Assembly (NCBI RefSeq): GCF_000820145.1
Contig: NZ_CDBW01000026.1
Span: forward strand, 1-64,000
Source of the DNA: Aeromonas sobria
Lineage (GTDB): Bacteria; Pseudomonadota; Gammaproteobacteria; Enterobacterales; Aeromonadaceae
Direction of reading: 5' to 3'
DNA length: 64,000 nucleotides
Below the pieces are notes generated by a model. That model searched no databases. It was not told where the DNA came from and saw nothing but the letters and a program-made list of their open reading frames with translations. Shown in pieces: positions 30,605 to 38,997 of the stretch. The translations under genes were made by a program, and so were the position numbers. The stretch's first letter is position 1, and each line of letters starts with the position of its first letter.

Positions 30605-31507
30605 TCAGGTGATGGCCAGTGGAGATAGCGCCATCTGCTCGTCTGGCTCGACATGGATCAACACAATGGCGTGAGGCAGTTGCTCTATGATCTCATGTTC
30701 GATGCGGTCACATATATCGTGAGCTTCACCAATAGTCATCTCGGTTGGCAGGGTGAGGTGAAAATCAATATGGCGACGACGACCAGCACGGCGGCTGCGC
30801 AAATCGTGAAAACCGCTGGCGGCAGGGCAACATTTAGTGATGATGCGGCTGGTCGTCTCCAGCTCCTCGTGGCTCATGCTATGGTCGAGCAGGGGGTGGA
30901 AGGCTTCATTGAGCATGCCGATCGCCTCCCTGACAATAAAGATGGCGACAGCAATTGCCACCAGTGGATCGAGGATGGCGAGTGAGTGGCCAAACAGACT
31001 GGCCAGCCAGATACCGCCAAGACCGATGGCCACTCCGGCGGAGGTGAGAACATCGGCCTTCAGATGAAGTGCATCTGCAGCCAGCGCGACGGACTCCTCT
31101 TCTTTCGCCACCTTATATAAGTAGGCAGATACGCCACTGTTAACTACCGCTGAAATCACCATGACAAGCACGCCCCAGCCGATACTTTCGATGGCTGCTG
31201 GGTGGATCAGTTTGTCGACCGCCTCGAAAATAATCCACCCTGCAGCCAGCAAGATCAGCAGGGCCTCTATAACACCAGAGACATTTTCAATTTTGTCGTG
31301 GCCATAAGGGTGGCGCTCATCGGGAGGAAGGTCTGACTTTTTCACAGCGAACAGGGCGATCAGGGCCGCCACCAGATCCATCGCGGAGTGGATGGCTTCC
31401 GAGATGATACTGACCGAGCCACTGGCGATACCTGCCATTACCTTCATGATGATCAGGCTGATATTGGAGCAGACGGATACCATGGCTGCTCTGGTTTTTC
31501 TGTTCAT
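30605..31507 (-). CDS. Cation diffusion facilitator (CDF) metal exporter, FieF-like
   Basis: A 300-residue membrane transporter with six hydrophobic segments. It carries CDF signatures SIISEAIHSAMDLVAALIALFAV (HxxxD metal site), PYGHDKIENVSGVIEALLIL, and ALHLKADVLTSAGVAIGLGG, the second HxxxD-type site. A cytosolic C-terminal domain follows (FHDLRSRRAGRRRHIDFHLTLP). It likely exports Zn2+, Fe2+ or related ions with proton antiport. Monocistronic, minus strand; metal specificity is not decided. Confidence 0.93.
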   Translation of the reverse strand: MNRKTRAAMVSVCSNISLIIMKVMAGIASGSVSIISEAIHSAMDLVAALIALFAVKKSDLPPDERHPYGHDKIENVSGVIEALLILLAAGWIIFEAVDKLIHPAAIESIGWGVLVMVISAVVNSGVSAYLYKVAKEEESVALAADALHLKADVLTSAGVAIGLGGIWLASLFGHSLAILDPLVAIAVAIFIVREAIGMLNEAFHPLLDHSMSHEELETTSRIITKCCPAASGFHDLRSRRAGRRRHIDFHLTLPTEMTIGEAHDICDRIEHEIIEQLPHAIVLIHVEPDEQMALSPLAIT

Positions 31508-31967
31508 GTCACAGCTTCCTGAATAAAAACGAATATTTCGGTGCGGCGCGCATTATATCTGGCTGACCGGAAATAACCTATTCGGTGTTGTAACCTGATG
31601 TTTCTGGTGATATTGCGAATGCTTATTAAAATGGTGGCCGCTTAAACAGAAATAAATAATGAGAGAGATTTATATTTATCCGTGAAAATATCTCGGAAGT
31701 GCTGCCTTAATATAAGCGTGACAACATTTAATAATGCAAATCACTCTTTTTTGGTTTTTCGTATCGAGCCCATTAGGCTTGATGTTCCAAGGGACTGCTC
31801 GTAGCTATTTTTTGGTGAGAATGAGGCTGGATTCGGATACGAGTGGAGGGTATGCTGGTTCTGTTGATGGCCCCTGCCATCACACCAAGCGTACTGAAGT
31901 TGATGATTCGGATGGCATGCTGGATCCCTTGCGGCTCCAACTGTCTAGATAACATTTTTGGAGTTTG
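31508..31967. other. Intergenic region, CDF gene to small basic ORF
   Basis: 460 bp without a supported gene. A 72-codon open frame on each strand near 31734-31991 has no motif. The first 100 bp presumably hold the CDF promoter and the last 100 the promoter of the small gene. Confidence 0.45.
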
Positions 31968-31970
31968 ATG

Positions 31971-32093
31971 ATGAGTAACAAAGAACATCACAACGGCAAA
32001 GATGCCAAGAAAAAACCGCAGCTGTCACTGAAAGAGAAACGCGAAGCCAAACGTCAGAAAGCAGATCTGAAAAACGGCAGCGCAATGAAGTAA
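31971..32093 (+). CDS. Small Lys-rich hydrophilic protein (40 residues)
   Basis: The frame reads MSNKEHHNGKDAKKKPQ then LSLKEKREAKRQKADLKNGSAMK. A ribosome site TTGGAG lies 6-7 bases upstream of tandem ATG codons (31968 and 31971), and a strong terminator follows the stop. These two signals make it a real short gene. Highly basic and disordered; possible nucleic-acid association is only a guess. Function unknown. Confidence 0.75.
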   Translation: MSNKEHHNGKDAKKKPQLSLKEKREAKRQKADLKNGSAMK

Positions 32094-32127
32094 CGCTCCT
32101 CTACTGCTGTTCCTTCGGAGCCAGTAC

Positions 32128-32154
32128 AAAGCCAGCCCTTACCGGCTGGCTTTT
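32128..32154. terminator. Bidirectional terminator
   Basis: AAAGCCAGCC-CTTA-CCGGCTGGCTTTT between the small basic gene and the convergent solute-binding gene. Confidence 0.88.
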
Positions 32155-32165
32155 ATGTTTGTGGC

Positions 32166-32921
32166 TCACGGCGTGGCGCCGTAAGCCGCGAAAATCTGGC
32201 GATAGCGACCATCCTGGCGCATTGCCTCAAGGCGTTCATCAAACAGGTTGCGGACATCGGTCGCACGGAAGGCAAAGTGATAGACGGTGGGTGGGAAGAG
32301 GTCCGCCTGCCTGACCTGATTGCGCTGGTAGCGCTCGCCAGTCTGGGCTGCGGCGATCAGCTGGTCCAGATAGTAGTAGAACACCCGCTCCTCCAGTACC
32401 ACGGCATCGACCCTGCCGCGCATCAGCTGATGCACCTGCCCCTGCTGCTTGGCTACCTCCTCATAGTGGGGATTCTGGTTGGCCATGGTGGCGAACGCGC
32501 CCCCCAGAATGATCCTTGCCCGTTGAAAGGCGGTGACTCGCTTTGTATGCAGATCGTCCAGGGTGCTGATATGGGTGCTGCGCAGGGTGAAGATCCGGTT
32601 ATGGAACGTAATGACGGGCCGGGTCAGAAAGTGGGGATCAACCATGCCGGGTCTGACATTGATGATGGCATCCAGCTTTCCTGACTCGAACAGACGGAAG
32701 GTTCGCTCCAGCGGCAGAAATTCAAAGCTGGGCTCATAGGCGCTACCGGCGAACGCCTCTTTCAGCAGATCCAGCTCGATGCCACGGTGAGCGTCTTTGA
32801 TGACATAGGGGGGAATGGCAAAGCTGACCCCAACCTTGAGTGGCTTGGCCAGTAACTGGCCGGGCAACAAGCTGGCCAGCAGTAGCAATAAAGGGGTGAT
32901 CAGCTGCATTACACCTTTCAC
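32166..32921 (-). CDS. Periplasmic solute-binding protein, family 3-like
   Basis: The 251-residue protein starts at GTG 32921, which has AGGAG six bases upstream (VKGVMQLITPLLLLLASLLPGQLLA signal peptide split across the start). Mature part has the family-3 layout: LKVGVSFAIPPYVIKDAHRGIELDLLKEAF, FLPLERTFRLFESGKLDAIINV, and a C-terminal LFDERLEAMRQDGRYRQIFAAYG helix. No ABC transporter partner is adjacent, as for the two related proteins near the left end. Ligand unknown. It is the last clearly core-like gene before the accessory region. Confidence 0.85.
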   Translation of the reverse strand: MKGVMQLITPLLLLLASLLPGQLLAKPLKVGVSFAIPPYVIKDAHRGIELDLLKEAFAGSAYEPSFEFLPLERTFRLFESGKLDAIINVRPGMVDPHFLTRPVITFHNRIFTLRSTHISTLDDLHTKRVTAFQRARIILGGAFATMANQNPHYEEVAKQQGQVHQLMRGRVDAVVLEERVFYYYLDQLIAAAQTGERYQRNQVRQADLFPPTVYHFAFRATDVRNLFDERLEAMRQDGRYRQIFAAYGATP

Positions 32922-33015
32922 AAAGCGCTCCTGTCGAGAATATCCATCACTGTAAGAGAGGCCGCCATAAAACGTCATATTCCTTTCTGGCTGACAGGTT
33001 CAGCCTTGAATACAT

Positions 33016-33046
33016 AAAAAAAGACCCTGATTTATCAGGGCCTTTT
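33016..33046 (-). terminator. Orphan terminator at the core/accessory boundary
   Basis: On the minus strand AAAAGGCCCTGA-TAAA-TCAGGGTCTTTTTTT. It would end a leftward transcript from beyond 33050, yet no leftward gene remains there, which suggests that the original neighbour was replaced by the accessory DNA. Confidence 0.75.
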
Positions 33047-33703
33047 CAATATTTCTGTTCTTAAAAAGGAAGGGCAGGAACATTTCAGTGTAACTGCCAC
33101 TGTGTGTGTGAGTTGGTTGAGTACAAGCCAAGTAACCACAGGTTCTATCCACCTTGCTATCTCACCCACACGTCCTTAAATCGCATTAAACCTATCATTA
33201 ATGCAGTTCGTGTCAACATCTCATGCATTTACGATAAAAAAGTTTACACAATTTTTCGAACGTCTTTCTCTGCGTATAGAGGACATACTACACCAGTTCT
33301 GATGTCTCGGGGCTGTGAAGTTGCAATCCTTAACGGCAACTACCCCTCCCTCAACTGCATGCCACCCGATCTCTTGGTCTGCTACCAGGTGTGGGTCGAA
33401 GATACTGAGCTGAACCGAATAGCAAGTGAACGCATGAGAGAACGTCAGTGGAGCGCGGAATGACCTATGACTGTGTGGGTTGGAAAGTAACAGACTGCCG
33501 CTTGGTTTAACCCTACCGTGCAACAGCCGCTGTAATCACCCTACTACACGTCTTCACCATCAGGTTTACATCAGAATGAAGTCATGGGCTGCTGGATTGG
33601 TACATGCTATCAGAGCTTTGTCGCCCATGGGGGAAAGCAATGACAGTTCAAACAATAGTCAAGGGAAAAAATGAGTCCAGATGTTAGTTCTAATTGAATC
33701 TTG
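33047..33703. other. Transition region into AT-rich accessory DNA
   Basis: About 650 bp without a convincing gene. An open frame at 33104-33463 (119 codons) ends in a more protein-like stretch (NYPSLNCMPPDLLVCYQVWV, then ELNRIASERMRERQWSAE), which may be the 3' remnant of a lost gene. Base composition drops sharply from here. Confidence 0.45.
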
Positions 33704-34717
33704 ATGAAGTTCAAAACCTGGAAACAGAAATATATATTTTTTTACGAAAATATTGTAGTAGATCTTTTTCTATTCAGCCTTGCGAGAGATTTGCTAATGC
33801 TAGAAGGAAATCAAGAGTCCATCGAATTGATAAGGGCCTTATACCCAAATTTCGAAATAACGGGTGTACCTAAGGCATCTGGTCAAAGGGCTGTATACTT
33901 TGGCATTTTTACTGGTCGTTCAGATATTGAACCTGAAAATTGTGATAAGTGGGGAGAGGTTGTTCTTAAAATGTCGAGTGTGACATCAAGAACAACTATC
34001 TCATACATGGAAAAAGAAGTTGAGGTTCTTAATCAAATCCGAAGTCCATCATTTCCTCGATTATTTTTTCATGAAGCAATCACTCTCCACCCAGAAACTG
34101 AGGAACCACTGAATCCGATTAAGTTCGTGAGTATAGAGCAAAGAATGAATGCTCAGCCATTAACGAATTTAATGAGTGGCTATAATAATGAGCCAGCAGT
34201 TATCTCATTTTTAGAAAAAATACTTATTGCAATGGATTGCTTATGGGGCCATCCACAAAAATTAGTACATAGGGACTTAAAACCAGACAACATTTTAGTT
34301 AAAGATGATGGTTCTCTTGTCATTATAGATCTTGGTCTATTACGGCAAGAAGGCTCTGCTGGTGTAACTTATAGCTTCTGTGATTTTGGCCCCTGTACGC
34401 CTGCCTATGCGAGCCCTGAGCAAGCTAAAAATGCAAAGAGAGATATCTCATTCAAGAGTGATCTATTTTCTATCGGCATTATTTGTTACCAGATGCTAAC
34501 TGGACAGCACCCATTTATGGTTTCTGATGGCACAAACTATAATGATGAAATATTAGAGCGAGTATGCAGCCACACTCCTGATGCTTTACATACAAAGGGT
34601 GTTGATAGAGATTTATCAAATATAATTGAGAAAATGATGAGCAAGGAGCCATATCTGAGATATCGTGTTCCAAGTAAAATCATCAATGAATTGAATGCAA
34701 TTAAGGAGCGGATATGA
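33704..34717 (+). CDS. Cytosolic Hanks-type Ser/Thr protein kinase
   Basis: About 337 residues, one eukaryotic-like kinase domain with all main motifs: Gly-rich-like SGQRAVYFG (59-67), Lys89 in VVLK, alpha-C Glu near 103, catalytic HRDLKPDN (189-196), DLG in place of DFG (209-211), ASPE in place of APE, and SDLFSIGII. No transmembrane, PASTA or other sensor domain follows the kinase; the first 35 residues are aromatic/hydrophobic. The true start could be the ATG near 33797. The stop overlaps the next start (ATGA), so kinase and partner are co-translated. AT-rich codon use marks acquired DNA. Confidence 0.9.
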   Translation: MKFKTWKQKYIFFYENIVVDLFLFSLARDLLMLEGNQESIELIRALYPNFEITGVPKASGQRAVYFGIFTGRSDIEPENCDKWGEVVLKMSSVTSRTTISYMEKEVEVLNQIRSPSFPRLFFHEAITLHPETEEPLNPIKFVSIEQRMNAQPLTNLMSGYNNEPAVISFLEKILIAMDCLWGHPQKLVHRDLKPDNILVKDDGSLVIIDLGLLRQEGSAGVTYSFCDFGPCTPAYASPEQAKNAKRDISFKSDLFSIGIICYQMLTGQHPFMVSDGTNYNDEILERVCSHTPDALHTKGVDRDLSNIIEKMMSKEPYLRYRVPSKIINELNAIKERI

Positions 34718-35910
34718 GTTTACGTTTATTTCATCAATCTGGACACTGTGCTAACTGGAACAGAGATTCTTTCGAAAAGGATAAAATCGGTGATGGAATA
34801 ATTTTTAGTCCAGTTCATGAGACATGTAAAAATGTTTCTGACTATAGTAAAAAACTAAAGTCAGTATCATTATTTGATCCACAATTTTACTTACCTAGCT
34901 CTCAAAAACAAAAATTACAATCATATAGCTTCTTCCCCAATTCGATTATGGGGGAAAAAGGCTTTTCAACAATTGATTTTATGGCTGTATCTTATGAAGC
35001 AGCAAAAAGATGTATTGAGTTCCAATTGGAGAATGATTTTTTGGAGCTGATCATACCTGCAAGGTTTTATGAATACTTTGATGAAAAATATATCGATGGT
35101 CAATCTCAACAATTTGTACACCCATTTCTTGAGCAGATCAAGAAGCAAGACCCACTTGGTAGTAAAAAGGTATTGCTGACTGTTCCCATGACTTCATCAA
35201 TGGTGAACAGTAATGAGTATCGAAATAAGGTTCTAAACTGGATTACAAGCTACCCTGAAATTGATGGTGTATATATGTTCTGCCAACATGATAGGGGTAC
35301 AAAGCAAATAAATGACCTAACATTTTTGACTCAGTACATGGATGTTATTAAGGCATCTTATGATGCAGACTTAGAGGTTCTTGTTGGGTATTCAAACACT
35401 GAGTCATTGTTGTATACACTCGCTGGTGAAATTAGCCTAACTATAGGCGCATTCGAAAATACCAGAATGTTTTCTCTAGATAAATTCATCGTAACGGATG
35501 GGGATAGAAGGGGGCCAAAAGCCAGAATTTATCTTCCTAAACTGTTGAACTGGATCAACTTTGATGAGGCTAAAATTCTAAAGGATAGATACCCTCATAT
35601 TTGGAGTAAGATATATACCGCATCAGATGAATCTGATGAGGCATTTGAGCTGACAAAAGACCCTGCATTTAATTCAGCAATATTGTATAAGCACTATTTT
35701 AAAGCGTTTAGTGACCAAATAGATGAGCTTTCATCCTTGAGCATTCAAGGGCGGTATAAAAAGCTGAATGAATGGATTGATGAAGCTATAGACCTACATG
35801 ATGAAATCAGTAAACATGCATTGAAGCTTGATAAACACGGCAATGGGGATCATCTGAACACTTGGAGCAATGCAATTCGCATATTTGCACAATCCAATGG
35901 TTTAGTTTAA
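34714..35910 (+). CDS. Kinase-coupled protein of unknown function, TIM-barrel-like pattern
   Basis: 398 residues, no recognised motif. The central 250 residues alternate predicted strands and helices: FSTIDFMAVS, DFLELIIPARFY, KKVLLTVPMTSS, EIDGVYMFCQHD, LEVLVGYSN, ISLTIGAF. This order suggests a (beta/alpha)8 fold; resemblance to tRNA-guanine transglycosylase-like barrels is only a guess. The C-terminal 100 residues look helical. ATGA overlap with the kinase implies fixed stoichiometry, so it may be a substrate or effector of the kinase. Its end overlaps the convergent nuclease-like gene by 9 bp. Confidence 0.75.
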   Translation: MSLRLFHQSGHCANWNRDSFEKDKIGDGIIFSPVHETCKNVSDYSKKLKSVSLFDPQFYLPSSQKQKLQSYSFFPNSIMGEKGFSTIDFMAVSYEAAKRCIEFQLENDFLELIIPARFYEYFDEKYIDGQSQQFVHPFLEQIKKQDPLGSKKVLLTVPMTSSMVNSNEYRNKVLNWITSYPEIDGVYMFCQHDRGTKQINDLTFLTQYMDVIKASYDADLEVLVGYSNTESLLYTLAGEISLTIGAFENTRMFSLDKFIVTDGDRRGPKARIYLPKLLNWINFDEAKILKDRYPHIWSKIYTASDESDEAFELTKDPAFNSAILYKHYFKAFSDQIDELSSLSIQGRYKKLNEWIDEAIDLHDEISKHALKLDKHGNGDHLNTWSNAIRIFAQSNGLV

Positions 35911-36609
35911 TAAGGATTGCGCAATCATCGCATTGGCTTTCCAGTAGGCGATTTCAGAAAAGTGCGTTTCTTCAACAGGGGAGAAATGCACTAAGTAATC
36001 ACCTTCTATAGAGATGGTTGCCAATCCAACATTATAACGTTTAAATTCATCAATGTTTTTTATTGCGGGGTTTGCATGCTTTTTGTCAAGTACAACCCAA
36101 CTTTCATTAGCAAAAGTTTTATAACGACTCGCTTGCCAAAGAGCTCGCTTCCAATCTTTCAGCTTTGCTTCTACGGCCTTTATTGTATCTACAATATTCT
36201 CAGGTTCTTTTACTTTTACATAGATACCATTTTCTTTTTGTTTGCAGTAACCTGCATCAACAAATTCTTTGATCGCTTTTTTCGATAATGAGAGAGATGC
36301 GCCTGAAATTTTAGAGATGTGCTCGGCATCAAAGTTGGTTTTTAATGGCAACTGTTTTAGTGTGTATGCCCAAGAAGGTGTGATCTGCCCCAAATTTAAG
36401 GCTGCTTTCCTTCTCTTATACTCGAAGATGATTGCATCAGCTATGCCAAAACCACAGTCGAACTCTCTTTCAAAACCAATATTTTTCTTAAATTGCTTTC
36501 TCACAAGAGATTGCAAGCTGTTTACAAGAGCAAACTCTGAGTCGAACGCATCTTGCGAGGTATCAACGTTCGCCAATGAAGCTGATTTTATTGTAATTAG
36601 AGGACTCAT
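35902..36609 (-). CDS. PD-(D/E)XK nuclease-like protein with internal winged-helix-like region
   Basis: 235 residues. The pattern FDCGFGIADAIIFEYK (around 50-65) and then AVEAKLKDWKRALWQASRY (around 145-165) followed by a strand SWVVLDKK resembles the D...ExK...Q layout of restriction-endonuclease-like folds. A middle helical part (AEHISKISGASLSLSKKAIKEFVDAGY split by a turn) looks like a winged helix. ATG at 36609 has AAGAG upstream. It faces the kinase pair tail to tail and diverges from the phosphatase gene, sharing an 83-bp promoter region. Nuclease activity is inferred, not shown. Confidence 0.7.
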   Translation of the reverse strand: MSPLITIKSASLANVDTSQDAFDSEFALVNSLQSLVRKQFKKNIGFEREFDCGFGIADAIIFEYKRRKAALNLGQITPSWAYTLKQLPLKTNFDAEHISKISGASLSLSKKAIKEFVDAGYCKQKENGIYVKVKEPENIVDTIKAVEAKLKDWKRALWQASRYKTFANESWVVLDKKHANPAIKNIDEFKRYNVGLATISIEGDYLVHFSPVEETHFSEIAYWKANAMIAQSLLN

Positions 36610-36692
36610 ATTCAACTCTTGCTCTTTATCATATACAATAAAACATTATATAGTATTATGTTTAAGTATTCCATATTTTTTTGGTGGCTGCA

Positions 36693-37445
36693 ATGAGTGG
36701 AATGAATATTATAACTCACAAGATACTCAAGAAAAATAATCTGGGGACAGATTACTTTATTGGTGACTTACATGGGCACATTACTTCTTTGAAGCGCATT
36801 CTGTCTGTGGTGAACTTTGATCCTGATATTGATAGGGTAATTTGCACGGGCGATTTAGTTGATCGTGGGGCATGTTCACTAGAGTGTTTGAGGTTAACGG
36901 CCCAAGGTTGGTTCTATTCTGTTGTAGGTAACCATGAGGAATTCATTCTGGATGAAGATAATTCATCACCATATAAACGCTCTATTTGGGAAAGAAACGG
37001 TGGGGGGTGGTGGTTTTCACTTACAGATGAGGAGCGCCAGGAGTGTCGAGCCCTTATAGTGAACAATATGAGCTTCACTTTATCAGTAGAGCTTGAGGAT
37101 TATCATATTGGTGTTATTCACTCAGAGGTTCCAATGAAGACATGGCCAATCTGTGACTCTGTTTTAAATGAATGTCGGCGTGAGATCCTGTGGGGGCGAA
37201 GTGTCATTTCATCTGAGGAAGAAAACTCCATCTCAGGAGTTGACTTTATTATTTCTGGACATACCCCTGTGGACTACCCCCGATTTGTCGGGAATCAACT
37301 ATTTCTAGATACCGGTTCTGGTTACTCTCCAAGTGAGCGCATTAATAACCCACATCTCACAGCTTGTAAAATTAGAAAAGGAGTGTTTGATTTCATACAT
37401 GCCACTGCGTTCACATGTACCACTTCACAAATTATTGTGACCTAA
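36693..37445 (+). CDS. PPP-family Ser/Thr (or dual) protein phosphatase, lambda-phosphatase-like
   Basis: 250 residues with the complete metallophosphatase signature: GDLHGH near 24, GDLVDRG near 48, GNHEEF near 73, HSEVP near 150 and SGHTPVDYP in the C-terminal third. Size and motif set match short bacterial/phage PPP enzymes such as lambda phosphatase and PrpA. The ATG at 36693 is preferred over an upstream TTG. It lies 2 kb from a protein kinase, so it may reverse that kinase's phosphorylation. Next gene starts 59 bp downstream on the same strand. Confidence 0.9.
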   Translation: MSGMNIITHKILKKNNLGTDYFIGDLHGHITSLKRILSVVNFDPDIDRVICTGDLVDRGACSLECLRLTAQGWFYSVVGNHEEFILDEDNSSPYKRSIWERNGGGWWFSLTDEERQECRALIVNNMSFTLSVELEDYHIGVIHSEVPMKTWPICDSVLNECRREILWGRSVISSEEENSISGVDFIISGHTPVDYPRFVGNQLFLDTGSGYSPSERINNPHLTACKIRKGVFDFIHATAFTCTTSQIIVT

Positions 37446-37504
37446 AAGTAATATATTTATTATGCTATAAACTTTTTAATCAATAGTTTCATTAGTGGGT
37501 AGAT

Positions 37505-38830
37505 ATGGCAAGAATCCTGATGACTCGTGCTCTTGACGACAACGGCCACATCGTTGATGTCAAAGACGTTGTTAGTGGCAAAGGATGCAATTGCACATGC
37601 ATAGGTTGTCAGGGCGCTGTCTGGGCAATGAAGGGGCAAGTTAAAGCCCATTATTTCTCTCATGAGCCTAATTCAGTCGAACAGAATGCCTGTACCTGGA
37701 AGCCGGAAACGGAAATACATATCCTAGCTAAAGAGGTTTTAGCAACGGATAGGCAGTTGTTACTGCCTATTGGAACTATAAATACAATACATCAAAATAT
37801 ATCCTTTGATGAGATGGTATGTGAGGTTTATGAGGGCAGAGTTATACCTGATGTTATTGGGTTCATCGAGGGAGAGAAGGTTCTCATCGAAATTGCAGTT
37901 ACGCACTTTTGTGATCGAGGGAAAGTTAAAGAATTAAAGAGGGTGAATGCAACCTGCATTGAACTTGACCTGAGTGGATTTCGTGTGAAAGGAGAGATAA
38001 TCTCAAAAGATGAGATTAGAGATTATCTTAAAAAATGCCCTAAAAAATGGGTGTCTGTAGCCCCTGTTGGCAACTTCTCCGAAATGATTTACTCCCATAA
38101 TAGACAACAATTATTATCTTTACAGCATCAGTATTCATCTTTGAGTTCAAAGCACCAGACAGAGGTTAAAAAACTTAATGCAGAATTCGAAGCGATAAAA
38201 AATACGCGCGAATCAGAACTAAGCGATATGCAAAGAGTGATTCAACAGTCTCGGCATGCAGAAGGCAAGGCTAACGCCATTTTAAAAAGATGGGAGAGAG
38301 TGTTAAAAGAAAAAGAGTCGTCCATTTTAGAGGCACAGGAAAAAATAATCCTATTGGAAGATCAATACAGAAGCTTTGAAATGGAATTGAAAGACCGTCT
38401 CTATCATATACAAGATGAAGTTGATCAAAAGCAAGATTTACTACGTGACCTTCTTAATTTAGATGAACTTAAGGCAGAGTTTTATTCACAGGTTGATGAT
38501 GTAAATAGAACAATTAAAGCTAAAGAGGCTCAGCTTGATGCTGGTGAAGTCGAAATGCGTAGGCGTTCAGCTTCCTTAGATCTAATACAGAAAAATTTAA
38601 ATGATAGCCTCATCTCACTACAAGCACGAGAAAATGCCTTAACAGAAAAATCCAAAGACTTGGCAAACATCGTGGATATTAAAGCAAGAGAGCAGGCTAA
38701 AGTAATGTTTGAGCAGTTGCTAAAAGAAAAATCAAATGAGATAAAAGCACTGGAGGAAAAAGAAAGGAAAGCAAAAAAAGATATTGATGATTTAAGGCGA
38801 AAATATAGTTCATATATCAAAATCCCATGA
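37505..38830 (+). CDS. CoiA-like zinc/nuclease protein with long coiled coil
   Basis: 441 residues. N-terminus resembles the competence protein CoiA family: a Cys cluster (Cys28, 30, 32, 35 in GCNCTCIGCQG), AHYFSHE, and then a nuclease-like PDVIGFIEGEKVLIEIAVTH motif near 116-135 (PD...ExxV pattern of PD-(D/E)XK folds). Residues about 195-440 are almost purely heptad-like coiled coil (for example ELSDMQRVIQQSRHAEGKAN and the Lys/Glu-rich tail). This combination suggests a nuclease tethered to a long rod or oligomerisation arm. Co-directional with the phosphatase. The long tail is unlike ordinary CoiA. Confidence 0.75.
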   Translation: MARILMTRALDDNGHIVDVKDVVSGKGCNCTCIGCQGAVWAMKGQVKAHYFSHEPNSVEQNACTWKPETEIHILAKEVLATDRQLLLPIGTINTIHQNISFDEMVCEVYEGRVIPDVIGFIEGEKVLIEIAVTHFCDRGKVKELKRVNATCIELDLSGFRVKGEIISKDEIRDYLKKCPKKWVSVAPVGNFSEMIYSHNRQQLLSLQHQYSSLSSKHQTEVKKLNAEFEAIKNTRESELSDMQRVIQQSRHAEGKANAILKRWERVLKEKESSILEAQEKIILLEDQYRSFEMELKDRLYHIQDEVDQKQDLLRDLLNLDELKAEFYSQVDDVNRTIKAKEAQLDAGEVEMRRRSASLDLIQKNLNDSLISLQARENALTEKSKDLANIVDIKAREQAKVMFEQLLKEKSNEIKALEEKERKAKKDIDDLRRKYSSYIKIP

Positions 38831-38997
38831 TTTTCACATATAGATTGTACAGATCTAGTTATCACCTTGCACAAATCTCAAACAGGTGTCTTGTTCACGC
38901 TACTTTCGTGCGCCCTTCCTTTGGTATCAATTTCAGAAGCTTCTTCAAATAATAGGGTAAGCTCGTCTATTGGGACAACGTCCGTAGGCATGGCAAG

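Noticed and set aside
33104..33463. Protein-coding gene of 119 codons
   Set aside because: Only its last third looks protein-like, there is no good ribosome site, and it lies in a composition transition; treated as possible remnant.
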